Part shown: positions 10,331 through 21,143 of the stretch, one piece after another
How positions within the stretch are numbered: the stretch's first letter is position 1
How the letters are laid out: each line of letters opens with the position of its first letter
Assembly: GCF_947331815.1 (NCBI RefSeq)
Contig: NZ_OX373462.1
Location: 1 to 64,000 of the forward strand
Direction: 5' to 3'
DNA length: 64,000 nucleotides
Origin: Cyanobacterium sp. uoEpiScrs1
GTDB lineage: Bacteria > Cyanobacteriota > Cyanobacteriia > Cyanobacteriales > Microcystaceae
The notes under the pieces: model-generated
Databases searched by the model: none
What the model was told of the DNA's origin: nothing
What the model saw: only the letters and a program-made list of their open reading frames with translations
Position numbers and translations under genes: made by a program

Positions 10331-10609
10331 TACTTGGTTGAGTTACCAGAATCTAGCTGTTCGGCGAAAGTAAGAATATTATTTTACCAACCACTCCGAA
10401 TCTATGTAATCAAATTAAATGGGGATATGACTCAGTGCCATTGTTGTCTAATACGTTGCTCTCAAGATTTTATATTAAACACTCAACTTTTATTATTAGA
10501 AATATTTATATCTGTGTTATATAAAAAATAAATAGAAAAAGACATTAAACTTATTCTAATTATAATTGTCAGTAGTTTTTATTTAAATTGTTAATAAGTG
10601 CTAGAAGTG

Positions 10610-10664
10610 AGAAGCAAGTATAGAAGTATAGAAATAGTGTTTCTATACTTCTATACTTGCTTCT
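10610..10664. repeat. Perfect hairpin, 25-bp stem, 5-nt loop
   Basis: Arms 10610-10634 and 10640-10664 are perfectly complementary around the loop TAGTG. No gene ends nearby. It may mark the end of a lost gene or act as a stand-alone structure. Confidence 0.88.
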
Positions 10665-11235
10665 TGGTCTTAATATTAATGCTATAATTGCTATTACAAT
10701 CTATTCAAAATTTTACATACTTACAAACTATAAATTTTATATAAAAACATCTAGAACTAGTCGCTTTATTTAAATACTTATTTATATAAAGTGACTATAA
10801 ACAAAACTTTTTAAAAAATATCAGACGATATATATTTACTTATTTGTTTAGTGTCATATAAGCTTTTATTCAGTTGTAGTTGATAATGGTTCAATGGTTG
10901 ATAGGTGATTGGTGTTAAAACAAGGAGGAATTTTTTCTTGATATTGACTATAATTTTATTTATAAGCATTTAAGCTAGAATCTAGTGGTTTGTCTATCTG
11001 TTCTAGGTAGTACATATTTTATTGAATTTGTCAATGTGTAACTTCTATATTCATCGAATGATAATCTACGTTGGTCAGTTAAAATCTTGTCTCGAGATGA
11101 ATGATCACGAAACAAAAGTAATATTCATATTTAATATGGAACCTCGTTAAAAATTAGTAAAATAAAAATAGTCACTCTATTCACCTATATTCACTTAAGT
11201 TCATCCATCTATTTAAGATACAACAACAAACGCCT

Positions 11236-11766
11236 GTGATAGATAAAAGACGCTCCCAACGTGATCTCCCCAAAATCAACGAAAGAATTCGCTTTCCTGA
11301 AATTCGAGTCATCGATAGCGATGGCGCGCAAGTCGGTCTTCTAACTCCCGATGAAGCGTTAACTATAGCGCAAGAAAAAGAGCTTGATTTAGTCTTGGTG
11401 AGTGAAACGGCTAAACCTCCTGTCTGCCGAATTATGGATTATGGCAAATATAAATTTGAACAGGAGAAAAAGGCCCGGGAAGCCAAGAAAAAACAGCATA
11501 CAGCCGATGTTAAGGAAGTAAAAATGCGCTATAAAATCGGCGAAAGCGATTATATGGTACGTATTAATCAGGCCAAACGCTTTCTTAAGTCTGGTGATAA
11601 AGTTAAAGCAACGGTTACATTCCGAGGGCGAGAAATTCAACATTCTAATTTGGCCTTGGACTTACTAGACCGTATGGCTAAAGATCTTAAGGATATTGCT
11701 GATATTCAACAAATTCCTAAACGTGAGGGGCGGAATATGATGATGTTCCTAACCCCCAAAAAATAA
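11236..11766 (+). CDS. infC: Translation initiation factor IF-3
   Basis: A 176-aa IF-3 of normal length. The N-terminal domain contains [17 protein letters not shown] and [14 protein letters not shown], a Lys-rich linker lies near residues 72-85, and the C-terminal domain contains [14 protein letters not shown] and TFRGREIQ. It binds the 30S subunit and checks start-codon/initiator-tRNA pairing. The start is GTG at 11236, with no clear Shine-Dalgarno sequence upstream. Non-ATG starts are common for infC because IF-3 discriminates against them and so can regulate itself. An intrinsic terminator follows at 11811-11857. Confidence 0.95.
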   Translation: MIDKRRSQRDLPKINERIRFPEIRVIDSDGAQVGLLTPDEALTIAQEKELDLVLVSETAKPPVCRIMDYGKYKFEQEKKAREAKKKQHTADVKEVKMRYKIGESDYMVRINQAKRFLKSGDKVKATVTFRGREIQHSNLALDLLDRMAKDLKDIADIQQIPKREGRNMMMFLTPKK

Positions 11767-11810
11767 AGTAAAGACCAAAAAACTATTGATAATTTAGTCA
11801 AATTTAGGCA

Positions 11811-11857
11811 AAAAAATACAACAATCTCCTCAGGTCAAGGGGACTGTTGTATTTTTT
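11811..11857 (+). terminator. Intrinsic terminator of infC
   Basis: A hairpin with outer 13-bp A/T-rich arms (11811-11823 with 11845-11857) and a GC-rich inner stem (TCTCCT with AGGGGA, one wobble) starts 44 nt after the infC stop. The right arm itself ends in TTTTTT. Confidence 0.85.
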
Positions 11858-12478
11858 GTTATAATTGGTCGAAATTATTATAGATATTTTAATGTCATCG
11901 TTAAATAACCGAGAATTATTTTTATTGTTAGATATTAGAGTAATAATTCTTGATTGTTTGGTGTATCTTCCTTGAATAGTTAGCTTTTTCTTTCACTACG
12001 AATATTTTTTGATCTTTATTATTTCACATTATTTTTCTGTTTTTTATTATTCTTGTTATTGTAATATTAAATATGTGCAGTATTATTACTTAACATTTCA
12101 TTATTTCAGTATCCATAACACTTTAAATTTGTTAAATAATAAGATAGCTTTAATATTCTTATTTATAAAATTTTAGATAGCATGAATAGAAAAAGTATTG
12201 CGATACATTTTTTGTTTCCTGTTTTGTCAATGGCTTTTTTAATGTCTTAATCTACCGTTAAATCCCCAATTTTACCGTTACAGTAACACTAGAAAGAACA
12301 AGGATTCTGTGTGAACTATTTATTATTAATAGTTGACGGTTGAATAGTGTCAAATATGTAGTAATAATAAAAATTAGTCTTTTGAAATTCTTTAATCTTG
12401 TAGGGCTAGTAATACTCAGCTCACGATTATCATTTAGTCTTTAAGCCAAACTAAGCGAATCAGTTGGATTTAAAATGT
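11858..12478. other. Intergenic gap before trmFO
   Basis: About 620 bp of AT-rich DNA with no protein-like frame or RNA gene that I can recognise. It must carry the trmFO promoter. Confidence 0.45.
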
Positions 12479-13825
12479 ATGCCTATTATTCAAGTTATTG
12501 GAGGAGGATTAGCGGGAACCGAAGCGGCCTGGCAAATTGCCCGAGCAGGAGTTCCTGTTATTCTCTACGAAATGCGTCCCAATAAAATAAGTCCAGCACA
12601 CTATAGTGAAGAATTAGCTGAATTAGTTTGTAGTAACTCTTTTGGGGCAATGTCAGCTGATCGTGCTTCCGGACTTCTTCATGAAGAATTACGCCGTCTA
12701 GGATCAATTATCATTCAAACTGCCGATAAAAATTCAGTCCCCGCAGGAGGTGCATTAGCAGTAGATAGGAAAAGTTTTAGCCATGATTTAACTAGTATAC
12801 TGACTGAAAATCCTCTAATTACTTTAAAAAGACTAGAAATATCTAAAATTCCCTCAGAAGGCATAATTATACTGGCCACTGGTCCGTTAACTACTCCCTC
12901 GTTAGCAAGAGATTTACAAAAGTTTACGGGAATGGACTATTTAAGTTTTTTCGATGCAGCTAGTCCTATAATTGTCAGAGACTCTATCGATTATGATATC
13001 GTTTTTTTAGCATCCCGTTATGATAAAGGAGAAGCCGCATATCTTAACTGTCCCTTCAATAAAAAACAATATCTGCACTTTAGAGAGGAATTATGCCAAG
13101 CAAAACAAATTAAATTAAAGGGATTTGAGGAAAAAACTGCTAAATTCTTTGAAGGCTGTCTTCCTATAGAAGAATTGGCTAAGCGTGGGGAGGATACCAT
13201 GCGCTATGGGCCGCTAAAACCAGTAGGCTTATTTGATCCCCGCTTAGGAAACTACCGTGATCCTGAAAACACAAAAAAACGTCCTTATGGGGTGGTACAA
13301 TTGCGACAAGAGGACAAAAACGGTAGTTTGTGGAATATGGTAGGGTTCCAAACTAATTTACATTGGGGGGAGCAAAAACGGATATTTAGATTAATTCCCG
13401 GGTTAGAAAGGGCAGAATTTGTTCGCATGGGGGTCATGCACCGCAATACTTTTATTAACTCTCCTCAATTACTTGAACCAACTTTACAGTTTAAATCTCA
13501 TTCTACCCTATTAGCAGCTGGTCAATTAGTAGGGACAGAGGGATATACAGCGGCTACAGCTGGCGGATGGTTAGCCGGGACGAATGCTGCACGGTTAGCT
13601 TTAGGGTCCAATCCTATTACTGTCCCTAAAATGACCATGATGGGAGCATTATTTGAGTTTATTAGTAGTGCGTCTCCTAAATATTTTCAACCAATGCCGC
13701 CTAATTTTGGCATTATTCCGGAACTATCAAAAAAAATTCGTAATAAACGAGAGCGCTACCAACAATATCGTGATCGTGCTTTAGAAAACTTAGATCAATG
13801 GATCCTAGCCAAATATCAAGTATAG
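12479..13825 (+). CDS. trmFO: Methylenetetrahydrofolate-tRNA (uracil-54) methyltransferase
   Basis: A 448-aa FAD- and folate-dependent enzyme that makes ribothymidine at U54 of the tRNA T-loop. The N-terminal dinucleotide-binding motif [13 protein letters not shown] (about 6-18) and [20 protein letters not shown] (about 51-70) are typical of Trm[22 protein letters not shown] near residue 360-380 closes the FAD site. I chose the ATG at 12479 over an in-frame TTG five codons upstream because family members begin directly with a short segment before the GGGLAG loop. A hairpin terminator follows at 13905. Confidence 0.95.
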   Translation: MPIIQVIGGGLAGTEAAWQIARAGVPVILYEMRPNKISPAHYSEELAELVCSNSFGAMSADRASGLLHEELRRLGSIIIQTADKNSVPAGGALAVDRKSFSHDLTSILTENPLITLKRLEISKIPSEGIIILATGPLTTPSLARDLQKFTGMDYLSFFDAASPIIVRDSIDYDIVFLASRYDKGEAAYLNCPFNKKQYLHFREELCQAKQIKLKGFEEKTAKFFEGCLPIEELAKRGEDTMRYGPLKPVGLFDPRLGNYRDPENTKKRPYGVVQLRQEDKNGSLWNMVGFQTNLHWGEQKRIFRLIPGLERAEFVRMGVMHRNTFINSPQLLEPTLQFKSHSTLLAAGQLVGTEGYTAATAGGWLAGTNAARLALGSNPITVPKMTMMGALFEFISSASPKYFQPMPPNFGIIPELSKKIRNKRERYQQYRDRALENLDQWILAKYQV

Positions 13826-13904
13826 TTTTCTTTTTCTTTTTTGGGTTAAGGAAATTTTATGACTATGATTGAAGTTTAGAAAACAGTTGCTCACTCAAGT
13901 TTTG

Positions 13905-13935
13905 TATTGATCTTTCTCTTTTAGAAAGATCAATA
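13905..13935. terminator. Bidirectional terminator between trmFO and fmt
   Basis: A 13-bp hairpin (13905-13917 with 13923-13935; core TTGATCTTTCT/AGAAAGATCAA) with a 5-nt loop lies between two convergent genes. It sits 80 nt after trmFO and about 215 nt beyond the 3' end of fmt. No long T-run follows. Confidence 0.65.
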
Positions 13936-14148
13936 TATCGTATATTATCTATACTTAGAATCACTAAATGAATGCTAACAATTTTAAGGGATAACTCTAT
14001 GTATCAATCCGTCTATTTCCTCTGATTATTGGCAATGAAACCACATACATAACCATGGTGACTATTTGTTGATTAGATATCATGCACTATTTAGTTAACA
14101 AAACCGAGAAATATTTTTTTGTGAGTACAGAAAATATCCACAATCCCA

Positions 14149-15144
14149 TTAAAAAAATATTTCTCCCACGTTTACATGAGTTCCATTAAAAAAATCCCAT
14201 CCTGATTGACGACGTTTTCCTGATAATTGTACTTCTTGTAAAAGAAGAAGTCCTTCTCCAGTCTGTACTACAGGACCCAAGTGTTTAAAGTTACTTAGAA
14301 TTTCTCCTGGTTTCCCTTGAAGGATTAGTAAATTTTGGGATTGTTGCTGAAGAGGTTGAAACACTGAGGGTAAAGACTCCCAATCAATATCTTTTAATGG
14401 AACAGTCGCTATAATTTTCAGGGATTGATCGCGAAAATTAGTTATACAACTAGGATAAAATCCTCGTACTTGGTTATGAATAGCGATCGCCGATCTAGAC
14501 CAATTAATCTCATAATCAGATTTTTTAATTAACGGAGCGTAAGTAGCTTCTGCTTGATTTTGAGGAGTGGCAATAATATCCCCAGCTTCTAGTTTTTGCA
14601 AGGTTTTTAACAATAAATCGGCTCCATTTTTAGATAGTTCCTCAGTTATTTGATGTGAATTCTCTAATAATCCAATAGATTTAACCGATTTTAGCAGTAT
14701 ATCTCCCGTATCCATTCCCTGATTCATCAAAATAGTAGTAATACCTACTTGTTTTTCCCCGTTATATATACTCCACTGAATAGGAGCCGCTCCACGATAT
14801 TGGGGTAAAGTAGAACCATGAACATTAATACAGCCCAGTTTAGGTATAGATAAAATTTCAAGGGAAAGAATTTGTCCATAAGCCACTACAACAAAAGCAT
14901 CCACTTGAGCTTCTCTAAGCTTAGATAAAATTTTCTGTGCCTTTTTGATTTTTTCAGGCTGCCAGACGGGTAAATTATGTTGTAGAGCAACTTTTTTAAC
15001 GGCAGAGGGGATTAATTGATTACCCCGTCCCCGTCGTTTATCAGGTTGAGTGACGACTCCTATAACCTTAAAATCAGGGTGTTCTAGTAATCGTTGCAAC
15101 GTGGGGACAGCAAATTGAGGAGTTCCAAAAAAAATAACCTGCAT
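14149..15144 (-). CDS. fmt: Methionyl-tRNA formyltransferase
   Basis: A 331-aa enzyme that formylates initiator Met-tRNA using 10-formyl-THF. The N-terminal catalytic domain has FFGTPQFAVPTL (about 5-16), the NVHGSTLPQYRGAAPIQW motif (107-124, catalytic Asn107 and His109) and MDTGDIL (Asp146). The C-terminal domain (about 205-320) is the tRNA-binding barrel. Length is normal. It lies convergent with trmFO. One HIP1 octamer (GCGATCGC, 14483-14490) lies inside the gene, a typical cyanobacterial mark. Confidence 0.95.
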   Translation of the reverse strand: MQVIFFGTPQFAVPTLQRLLEHPDFKVIGVVTQPDKRRGRGNQLIPSAVKKVALQHNLPVWQPEKIKKAQKILSKLREAQVDAFVVVAYGQILSLEILSIPKLGCINVHGSTLPQYRGAAPIQWSIYNGEKQVGITTILMNQGMDTGDILLKSVKSIGLLENSHQITEELSKNGADLLLKTLQKLEAGDIIATPQNQAEATYAPLIKKSDYEINWSRSAIAIHNQVRGFYPSCITNFRDQSLKIIATVPLKDIDWESLPSVFQPLQQQSQNLLILQGKPGEILSNFKHLGPVVQTGEGLLLLQEVQLSGKRRQSGWDFFNGTHVNVGEIFF

Positions 15145-16031
15145 ATCAAAAGGAATAGAAAAAAAAGGAGAAAAAATACTTCTAGTACAATCTTAAAGCC
15201 TATTTATCAGTGGAATGATAAACTTTAAGTGTAGGGTAAGTGAATGATTATTGTTAATTATAATATCTAATTAAAAAATATACTGTAATTTACTAGCTCA
15301 AATATTTTATATTGACCTTCAAAATTATTTTATCAATACTTTGCAAAATCAATAAGTTAATAAATATTTTTATCTTTTTAATAAAAAAAAATTTATATAT
15401 ACTAGGTGAAAACTTTAGAAAAGCTATGTATTTTAATTAGTTAATAATCAAATAGTTATTAATAGTTTTAGAACTATATAAATAAAGAATGTACCTCTCA
15501 GCTAGTTTTATTAAAAGTAAAATTAATTTAGCTTAATATTACTTAAGTATTTTGAGCTATATTTTGACAGCTTATAAATCATCTATGCAACAACTAAATT
15601 AAATCTAACTAAAATTGAGATAATTAAGTTAGACTCTAGATCTAAAGTTAAGGAAACGAAGTATAAAATCCTACTATCTTTTGAGAGTAAAAACTTATAG
15701 AACAAAGTATATATACTTAAATCATAACCAATGATTAATTGACTAAAAACATTTAACAACTAAATAGAGCAGCGTAGACTAATCATTACTTATGCGATAA
15801 TTATTATAGATGTAATAAATAATTACAAACATTTATTGAATAGGCAAACAGTTAATACTTTTCTATTTACTAATACCTAAATTAATCTGGTTCCATTTAT
15901 AGTTTCTACACTGAATGTTACCCTGTTTGATTTAATTAATTTAAAGTGAAGTTTGTGGGAAGTATCTTAATTAGGAAAATTTAGCAACTCACATTACCTG
16001 AAATTTATTATCAAAGACGATCTTGAGTCTT
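15145..16031. other. 0.9-kb gap upstream of fmt
   Basis: AT-rich DNA between the start of fmt and the 3' end of desC. I see no protein-like frame, RNA gene or strong hairpin apart from the desC terminator at its right edge. Confidence 0.45.
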
Positions 16032-16060
16032 AAAAAACAGGGCAGACAACGTCTACCCTA
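16032..16060 (-). terminator. Intrinsic terminator of desC
   Basis: Read on the minus strand, arms AGGGTAGAC and GTCTGCCCT (one mismatch) with a 3-nt loop are followed by a run of six T. It lies 25 nt beyond the desC stop, a textbook Rho-independent terminator. Confidence 0.85.
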
Positions 16061-16084
16061 TATAATTTAGATAATCTTTAAAAA

Positions 16085-16909
16085 TTAATGATTTTCCCGA
16101 CTTGGAGCTAATTTAATGTTAGTTGCTAATCCCAATGTTTGTAACACTCGGATAGTCATCCAAGTGATATCAATTTCCCACCAAGCCAATCCATGTCGGG
16201 CGGAACATTGATAGGCATGATGATTATTATGCCAACCTTCTCCAAAAGTCAAAACAGCTACCCACCAACAGTTTTTAGAATTATCGTTAGATTCATAACT
16301 TTGATAGCCAAATTTGTGGGTAGCACTGTTGACAAACCAAGTAAAATGGAAAACCATCACTAAACGAACAAAAATACCCCAGATAACGAAAGACCATCCC
16401 CCTAAAAAATAAAGAAATAATCCCAACGCCATTTGAATCAAAATCATATACTTTTGGCAAAATTGATAAAAAGGGTCTCCTGCGATATCTTTAGTATAAC
16501 GAGGGACTTCATTATCAGCAGCAATTTTATGTAGCATCCACCCCATATGACTCCACCAAAAGCCTAAATTGGAATCGTGAGGATCATTTGCGGTATCCGA
16601 ATATTTGTGATGAAGTCGGTGCAAGCCCACCCATCGAATGGGACCGCCTTGACATGCTAAAGTTCCACAAAGAACAAGTATGTATTCCAGCCATTTTGGG
16701 GCTTTAAAACTAGAATGACTAACCATACGATGAAACCCTAAGGTAATTCCCAAAGCCCCTGTTACCCAATATAGAAAAAACGTTAAACCAACTGCTCCCC
16801 AACTGAAATTGCTAGGTAACAAAGACAGTAATGCTACTAGATGAATAGCAGCCATGTATATAATAACCGTCCAGTCGAGGGGAAGTTTTCGAGAGGTAGC
16901 AACAGTCAT
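16085..16909 (-). CDS. desC: Acyl-lipid delta-9 fatty acid desaturase
   Basis: A 274-aa membrane di-iron desaturase with all three histidine boxes: HRMVSH (60-65), HRLHH (97-101) and HNNHH (227-231). Four hydrophobic segments (about 17-34, 39-57, 160-175, 177-195) surround them. It puts the first double bond at position 9 of acyl chains (usually stearoyl) on membrane lipids, using ferredoxin-supplied electrons. It resembles cyanobacterial DesC in length and sequence. The gene is single, with a clear terminator. It diverges from the following PLP-enzyme gene, with 235 nt between them. Confidence 0.92.
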   Translation of the reverse strand: MTVATSRKLPLDWTVIIYMAAIHLVALLSLLPSNFSWGAVGLTFFLYWVTGALGITLGFHRMVSHSSFKAPKWLEYILVLCGTLACQGGPIRWVGLHRLHHKYSDTANDPHDSNLGFWWSHMGWMLHKIAADNEVPRYTKDIAGDPFYQFCQKYMILIQMALGLFLYFLGGWSFVIWGIFVRLVMVFHFTWFVNSATHKFGYQSYESNDNSKNCWWVAVLTFGEGWHNNHHAYQCSARHGLAWWEIDITWMTIRVLQTLGLATNIKLAPSRENH

Positions 16910-17144
16910 GTAGTAACCTAAATGAAACGTATTTAGACAAAATTATGCTAGGGTGCACTTAAAAGGCAACCTTCCAATCATCAAAATAATCAGTTGTGAA
17001 AATTGGATTATTAAATTTTTTACGGAAGCGATTATCGTCATATTTTACCACAATCAAATTAGTCTAGCTTTCTCTATTTGACAGAAACAAGCATCAGTAA
17101 TGGAATTCAATGATCGGTAATAGAATCGTCCCTTTGGAGAACTA

Positions 17145-18368
17145 ATGAACAGCAGAGCAATCATAGAAGAGGCCGAAAAAGCCCTTATACCCATCTTTTC
17201 GGAAATTGATGCCAAGGTCAAACATAATCTCAGAAAAGTTCTAAATGCTTTTCATCTTTATCGCGTTGGAGTCCATCATTTTGCTAGTATTAGCGGTTAT
17301 GGACATAACGACCTAGGACGAGAAACACTAGATAAGGTTTTTGCGAAAATCATGGGGGCTCAAACAGCTATGGTTCGAGTACAATTCGTCTCAGGAACCC
17401 ATGCGATTGCCTGTGCTTTATTTGGGATTCTTCGTCCGGGGGACGAATTGCTGTCAGTTACTGGTCCCCCTTATGATACTCTGGAAGAGGTTATCGGCTT
17501 ACGAGGGAATTATCAAGGCTCCTTAAGAGAGTTTAATATTAATTACCGAGAGGTGTCGTTACTTGATTCAGGAACCCTCGACTGGGACACTATTAGAACT
17601 ATTATTAGTGATAATACCAGACTGGTCCTGATTCAGCGTTCGTGTGGCTATTCTTGGCGTAAAAGCCTTTCAGTTGCAGAAATTAAAGAAATTATTGCCG
17701 TAGTTAAACAGCAAAACCCTAATACGATTTGCGTTGTGGATAATTGCTATGGTGAGTTTGTTGATACGATTGAACCTACAGCGGTAGGTGCAGACTTGAT
17801 AGCAGGTTCTTTAATTAAAAATCCTGGAGGGACTTTAGTCACGACTGGAGGCTATGTTGCAGGGAAAAAAGAGTTGGTAGAAATGGCAGCTTGTCGCTTA
17901 ACTGCTCCAGGGATTGGCACGGAAGGAGGAGCAACTTTTAATCAAAATAGGTTGTTATTTCAGGGATTATTTTTAGCTCCACAAATAGTGGGAGAAGCAA
18001 TCAAAGGAAGTCATCTAATTGCCTATGTCTTTAATAAATTAGGATATCCCGTCAATCCGTTGCCATTGGTTCCCCGTTGGGATGTTATCCAAGCCATTCA
18101 ATTAGGTTCTCCAGAGAAATTAATTGCTTTTTGCAAGGCAATTCAAGGCTGTTCTCCAGTAGATTCTTATCTGGAACCAGTTCCTGCTACCATGTCAGGA
18201 TATGAAAGTCAGTTAGTGATGGCTGGGGGAACTTTTATTGATGGAAGTACTTTAGAACTTTCCGCTGACGGACCTTTGCGAGAACCTTACACTATTTTTT
18301 GTCAGGGGGGAACCCATTGGACCCATGTTTCCATTGCATTAGAGGCAACACTTGGAGCGATAATCTAA
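17145..18368 (+). CDS. PLP-dependent enzyme, aluminium-resistance / methionine gamma-lyase-like family
   Basis: A 407-aa fold-type I PLP enzyme. RVQFVSGTHAIACALF (about 78-93) binds the cofactor phosphate. VVDNCYGEF (197-205) supplies the Asp facing the pyridine nitrogen, and GSLIKNPGG carries the likely Schiff-base Lys225. The whole length matches the family annotated as aluminium resistance protein or methionine gamma-lyase family protein (YnbB-like). The physiological substrate is not established to my knowledge. All expected PLP residues look intact. It starts at ATG; the GGAG 10-14 nt upstream is a plausible ribosome site. No clear partner gene is adjacent. Confidence 0.88.
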   Translation: MNSRAIIEEAEKALIPIFSEIDAKVKHNLRKVLNAFHLYRVGVHHFASISGYGHNDLGRETLDKVFAKIMGAQTAMVRVQFVSGTHAIACALFGILRPGDELLSVTGPPYDTLEEVIGLRGNYQGSLREFNINYREVSLLDSGTLDWDTIRTIISDNTRLVLIQRSCGYSWRKSLSVAEIKEIIAVVKQQNPNTICVVDNCYGEFVDTIEPTAVGADLIAGSLIKNPGGTLVTTGGYVAGKKELVEMAACRLTAPGIGTEGGATFNQNRLLFQGLFLAPQIVGEAIKGSHLIAYVFNKLGYPVNPLPLVPRWDVIQAIQLGSPEKLIAFCKAIQGCSPVDSYLEPVPATMSGYESQLVMAGGTFIDGSTLELSADGPLREPYTIFCQGGTHWTHVSIALEATLGAII

Positions 18369-18773
18369 AATTTAATATTTTTGAAGAAGTTATTCCGTTT
18401 TCTCTTGTCTTAATTGACAATGACTTTATTGTTTCAATGTTTGATAAAAATTATATACTGTTTAACTCCGTATATATTGTTGAAAATAAATGAAGCAACT
18501 ATTCCATAATAACTAGATTGACTTGAGATCAATTAATAATGATTGATTTTTTAAAAAATAAGAAACTATAATTTTAATTTACCTACAATGAACCTAAAAA
18601 CAGACAAAGCTATTACCAAAGTTTATAAACTAAACTAAAGACTACTGTCTATAGTAAGAGTTGTTTGATGAAAGTCGATGATTTATAAAAGATAGCAAGT
18701 TACCGTTCTCCTAAGCTTAGAAGTCATTTACAATTTAGAATAAGATGGTAAAACTATCCATTTTGAGTCTATC
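18369..18773. other. Intergenic gap before nblS
   Basis: About 400 bp of AT-rich DNA holding the nblS promoter region. I see no RNA gene, hairpin or conserved regulatory motif that I can name. Confidence 0.4.
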
Positions 18774-20813
18774 TTGCTAATACTTTTGACGACAATTAAA
18801 GAAATTATTAGACGCTGGTGGTCAGAGTTTACCCTGCAAACCCGATTAATGGCAGGAGCTACTCTAGCTGTTTCTTTGTTCATGAGTGGGTTAACCTTTT
18901 GGGCAGTCAATAGCATTCAGCAAGAAGCCCAATTGAATGATACTCGCTTTGGCCGGGATTTGGGACTTTTATTAGCATCTAATGTTGCTCAGCTGATTGG
19001 AGAAGAGAACTTAACTGATGTTGCCCGCATTTCAAGTCGTTTTTATCACGGTACTTCCAGTGTTCGTTATATAATGTATGCTGATCGTGACGGTAAAATT
19101 TTTTTCAGTATCCCTTCTACCCCTAGAGCAGTTCACAATTCCCTAACTATTGAACGATATATTCAGTTACCTGGAACTGATATTGCTAATACTAATTTTC
19201 CTATCGTCCGTAAACATCTCAGTCCTAATGGGAAAGTGACTGATGTTTTTGTTCCATTAAAAAATGATGGTAACTATTTAGGAATTCTCGCTATTGGTAT
19301 TAATCCTAATCCTACAGTAGTGAATTTCTCTAACCTTACTAGGAATGTTACAATTGCAGTCTTCGTCTCTATTTGGGCTATGGTTGTCTTGGGAGCTGTT
19401 TTTAACGCTTTAACCATTACCCAGCCAATTAAAGAATTGTTAGTTGGAGTTAAAAATATAGCTGCAGGAAACTTTAAACAACGGATTAATCTGCCTTTTG
19501 AAGGAGAATTAGGGGAACTGATTTTCAGTTTCAATGAAATGGCCGAACGTCTTGAATGTTATGAAGAACAGAATATTGAAGAATTAACTGCCGAAAAGGC
19601 TAAGCTGGAAACCCTTGTCTCAACTATTGTTGATGGAGCAATTCTTCTTGATTCCAACTTACAATTACTCTTAGTTAATCCACGGGCTAGACGGATGTTG
19701 GGTTGGGAAGGAAAAGATGTCATCGGAACCAATATCCTTGAACTTTTGTCCCCAGAATTAACCTGGCAATTGACGGCTCCCCTCCAAGAAATGGCTAAAG
19801 AAGATACTCATACAAACGAAGCTCAAAGCTCATACAAAATACTTTCTGAAATCTCTGAGAGCCATCATGGAGGATCTCCATGGGAATTTCGTATTACGCT
19901 AACTCAACCTACTCAACATATTATTAGGGTACTCTTAACTCAAGTTTTTGACCAACACCGTGAAACTCTCAAAGGCATTGCAATGACGGTTCAAGATATT
20001 ACCCGCGAAGTGGAACTAAATGCGGCTAAAAGTCAATTTATTAGTAATGTTTCTCATGAGTTAAGAACCCCTTTATTTAATATCAAATCTTTTATTGAAA
20101 CATTAAGTGAATTTGGTGAAAATCTAACAGAACACGAACGTAGGGAATTTTTAGAAACTGCCAACAACGAAACTGATCGCCTCACTCGTTTGGTCAACGA
20201 TGTTCTTGACCTATCTCGCCTAGAATCCTCAAAAATTTATCATCTTGACAGAGTCAATATTAATCAGCTAGTCGAACAAATTCTACGTACTTACCAGCTA
20301 AATGCTAAGGATAAACAATTAACATTAACTCAAGAAATAGAACCAAATTTAGCTCCTATTTTGGGACACTATGACCTCTTGCTTCAAGTGATGACAAACT
20401 TAGTCGGTAACAGCTTAAAATTTACGGAAGCGGGAGGGCAAATCGTAATTCGAGCGTATCAACTGACAAAAATCTCAACCTCTAATGGACCTACTCATCT
20501 CTCTCCTCAGGTAAGAATAGAAATTGCTGATACAGGAATCGGGATTGATCCTGAGGACCAAGAGGCGATTTTTGACCGTTTCTTTCGCGTAGAGAACCGC
20601 GTCCACACACTAGAAGGGACAGGACTAGGGCTATCTATTGTCAAAAATATTATTGACAAACATCATAGCCAAATTCATCTAATTAGTGAGGTCGGACTTG
20701 GAACAACTTTCTGGTTTGATTTGATGATGTATCAGGAGAGTTGTGTCCTCCCCAATGAGGAACAATATACTGAAGGATCAACAGAGCCAGTCTCAACTTC
20801 TCTCGGAACTTAA
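18774..20813 (+). CDS. nblS: Sensor histidine kinase NblS/DspA (Hik33)
   Basis: A 679-aa membrane sensor kinase. It has TM1 (about 24-46), an extracytoplasmic sensor domain (47-185), TM2 (about 192-213), HAMP (about 215-265), a coiled-coil linker and a PAS domain (about 275-410). HisKA follows with SHELRTPL (phospho-acceptor His428), then HATPase_c with N (NLVGNSLKF), G1 (DTGIGI) and G2 (GTGLGLSI) boxes. The N-terminal WWSEFTLQTRLM and overall order match cyanobacterial NblS/DspA/Hik33. That kinase responds to light, cold, osmotic and nutrient stress and controls phycobilisome degradation and photosynthesis genes. The start is TTG at 18774 (another in-frame TTG at 18786). No ATG precedes residue 26, which is already inside TM1. 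The domain set looks fully functional. Confidence 0.9.
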   Translation: MLILLTTIKEIIRRWWSEFTLQTRLMAGATLAVSLFMSGLTFWAVNSIQQEAQLNDTRFGRDLGLLLASNVAQLIGEENLTDVARISSRFYHGTSSVRYIMYADRDGKIFFSIPSTPRAVHNSLTIERYIQLPGTDIANTNFPIVRKHLSPNGKVTDVFVPLKNDGNYLGILAIGINPNPTVVNFSNLTRNVTIAVFVSIWAMVVLGAVFNALTITQPIKELLVGVKNIAAGNFKQRINLPFEGELGELIFSFNEMAERLECYEEQNIEELTAEKAKLETLVSTIVDGAILLDSNLQLLLVNPRARRMLGWEGKDVIGTNILELLSPELTWQLTAPLQEMAKEDTHTNEAQSSYKILSEISESHHGGSPWEFRITLTQPTQHIIRVLLTQVFDQHRETLKGIAMTVQDITREVELNAAKSQFISNVSHELRTPLFNIKSFIETLSEFGENLTEHERREFLETANNETDRLTRLVNDVLDLSRLESSKIYHLDRVNINQLVEQILRTYQLNAKDKQLTLTQEIEPNLAPILGHYDLLLQVMTNLVGNSLKFTEAGGQIVIRAYQLTKISTSNGPTHLSPQVRIEIADTGIGIDPEDQEAIFDRFFRVENRVHTLEGTGLGLSIVKNIIDKHHSQIHLISEVGLGTTFWFDLMMYQESCVLPNEEQYTEGSTEPVSTSLGT

Positions 20814-20976
20814 ATCCGTCAAAAATATTATTAAAATTACAATATAAGAGTTAATTTAAATATTTCCATTGAAACGGTTCATAACCCACCCTTACGACCT
20901 GGGGTCTATGCCTTAGTTTTATTTGGTTGATGTAGTTAACGTAGTTAACATCTCAGCAGGTGAGTCTATCCTCAAC

Positions 20977-21045
20977 TTAACTGTAAAGGAAATAATCCGC
21001 TAGAAAGGTTCCGGCTAAAATAAGGGAAAGAGATATAATCTCCAT
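20977..21045 (-). CDS. Possible 22-aa membrane peptide
   Basis: Minus-strand ATG frame of 22 codons encoding a single hydrophobic segment (MEIISLSLILAGTFLADYF plus three residues). A perfect AGGAG sits 7 nt upstream of the ATG (plus-strand CTCCT 21053-21057), which is rare in this window. It resembles small one-helix membrane proteins, but I cannot match it to a named subunit. It may instead be a fragment of a decayed gene that includes 21144-21261. Confidence 0.3.
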   Translation of the reverse strand: MEIISLSLILAGTFLADYFLYS

Positions 21046-21143
21046 ATGGGTTCTCCTGCTTGAAACTAGACAATAAAAAATAAGAACGAAAGACTTTTAT
21101 TCGGTGCCATGACCTATCAGTGCTGTTAGATCTCAAGCAGCCC

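Larger units (their letters stand above)
9785..11235. other. 1.45-kb gap with coding relic and hairpins
   Basis: Between msrA and infC. It holds a minus-strand coding relic (about 9964-10330), a 25-bp perfect hairpin (10610-10664) and an 11-bp hairpin (10759-10796). The rest is AT-rich and featureless. The infC promoter should lie in the last few hundred bases. Confidence 0.5.

Noticed and set aside
10334..10531. 65-codon plus-strand frame
   Set aside because: No ribosome site, odd composition (many Cys and Leu without pattern), and it lies beside and partly opposite the minus-strand relic. Treated as chance.
18299..18493. 64-codon plus-strand frame overlapping the 3' end of the PLP-enzyme gene
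   Set aside because: It overlaps a well-supported gene in another frame and continues into AT-rich spacer. A shadow frame.
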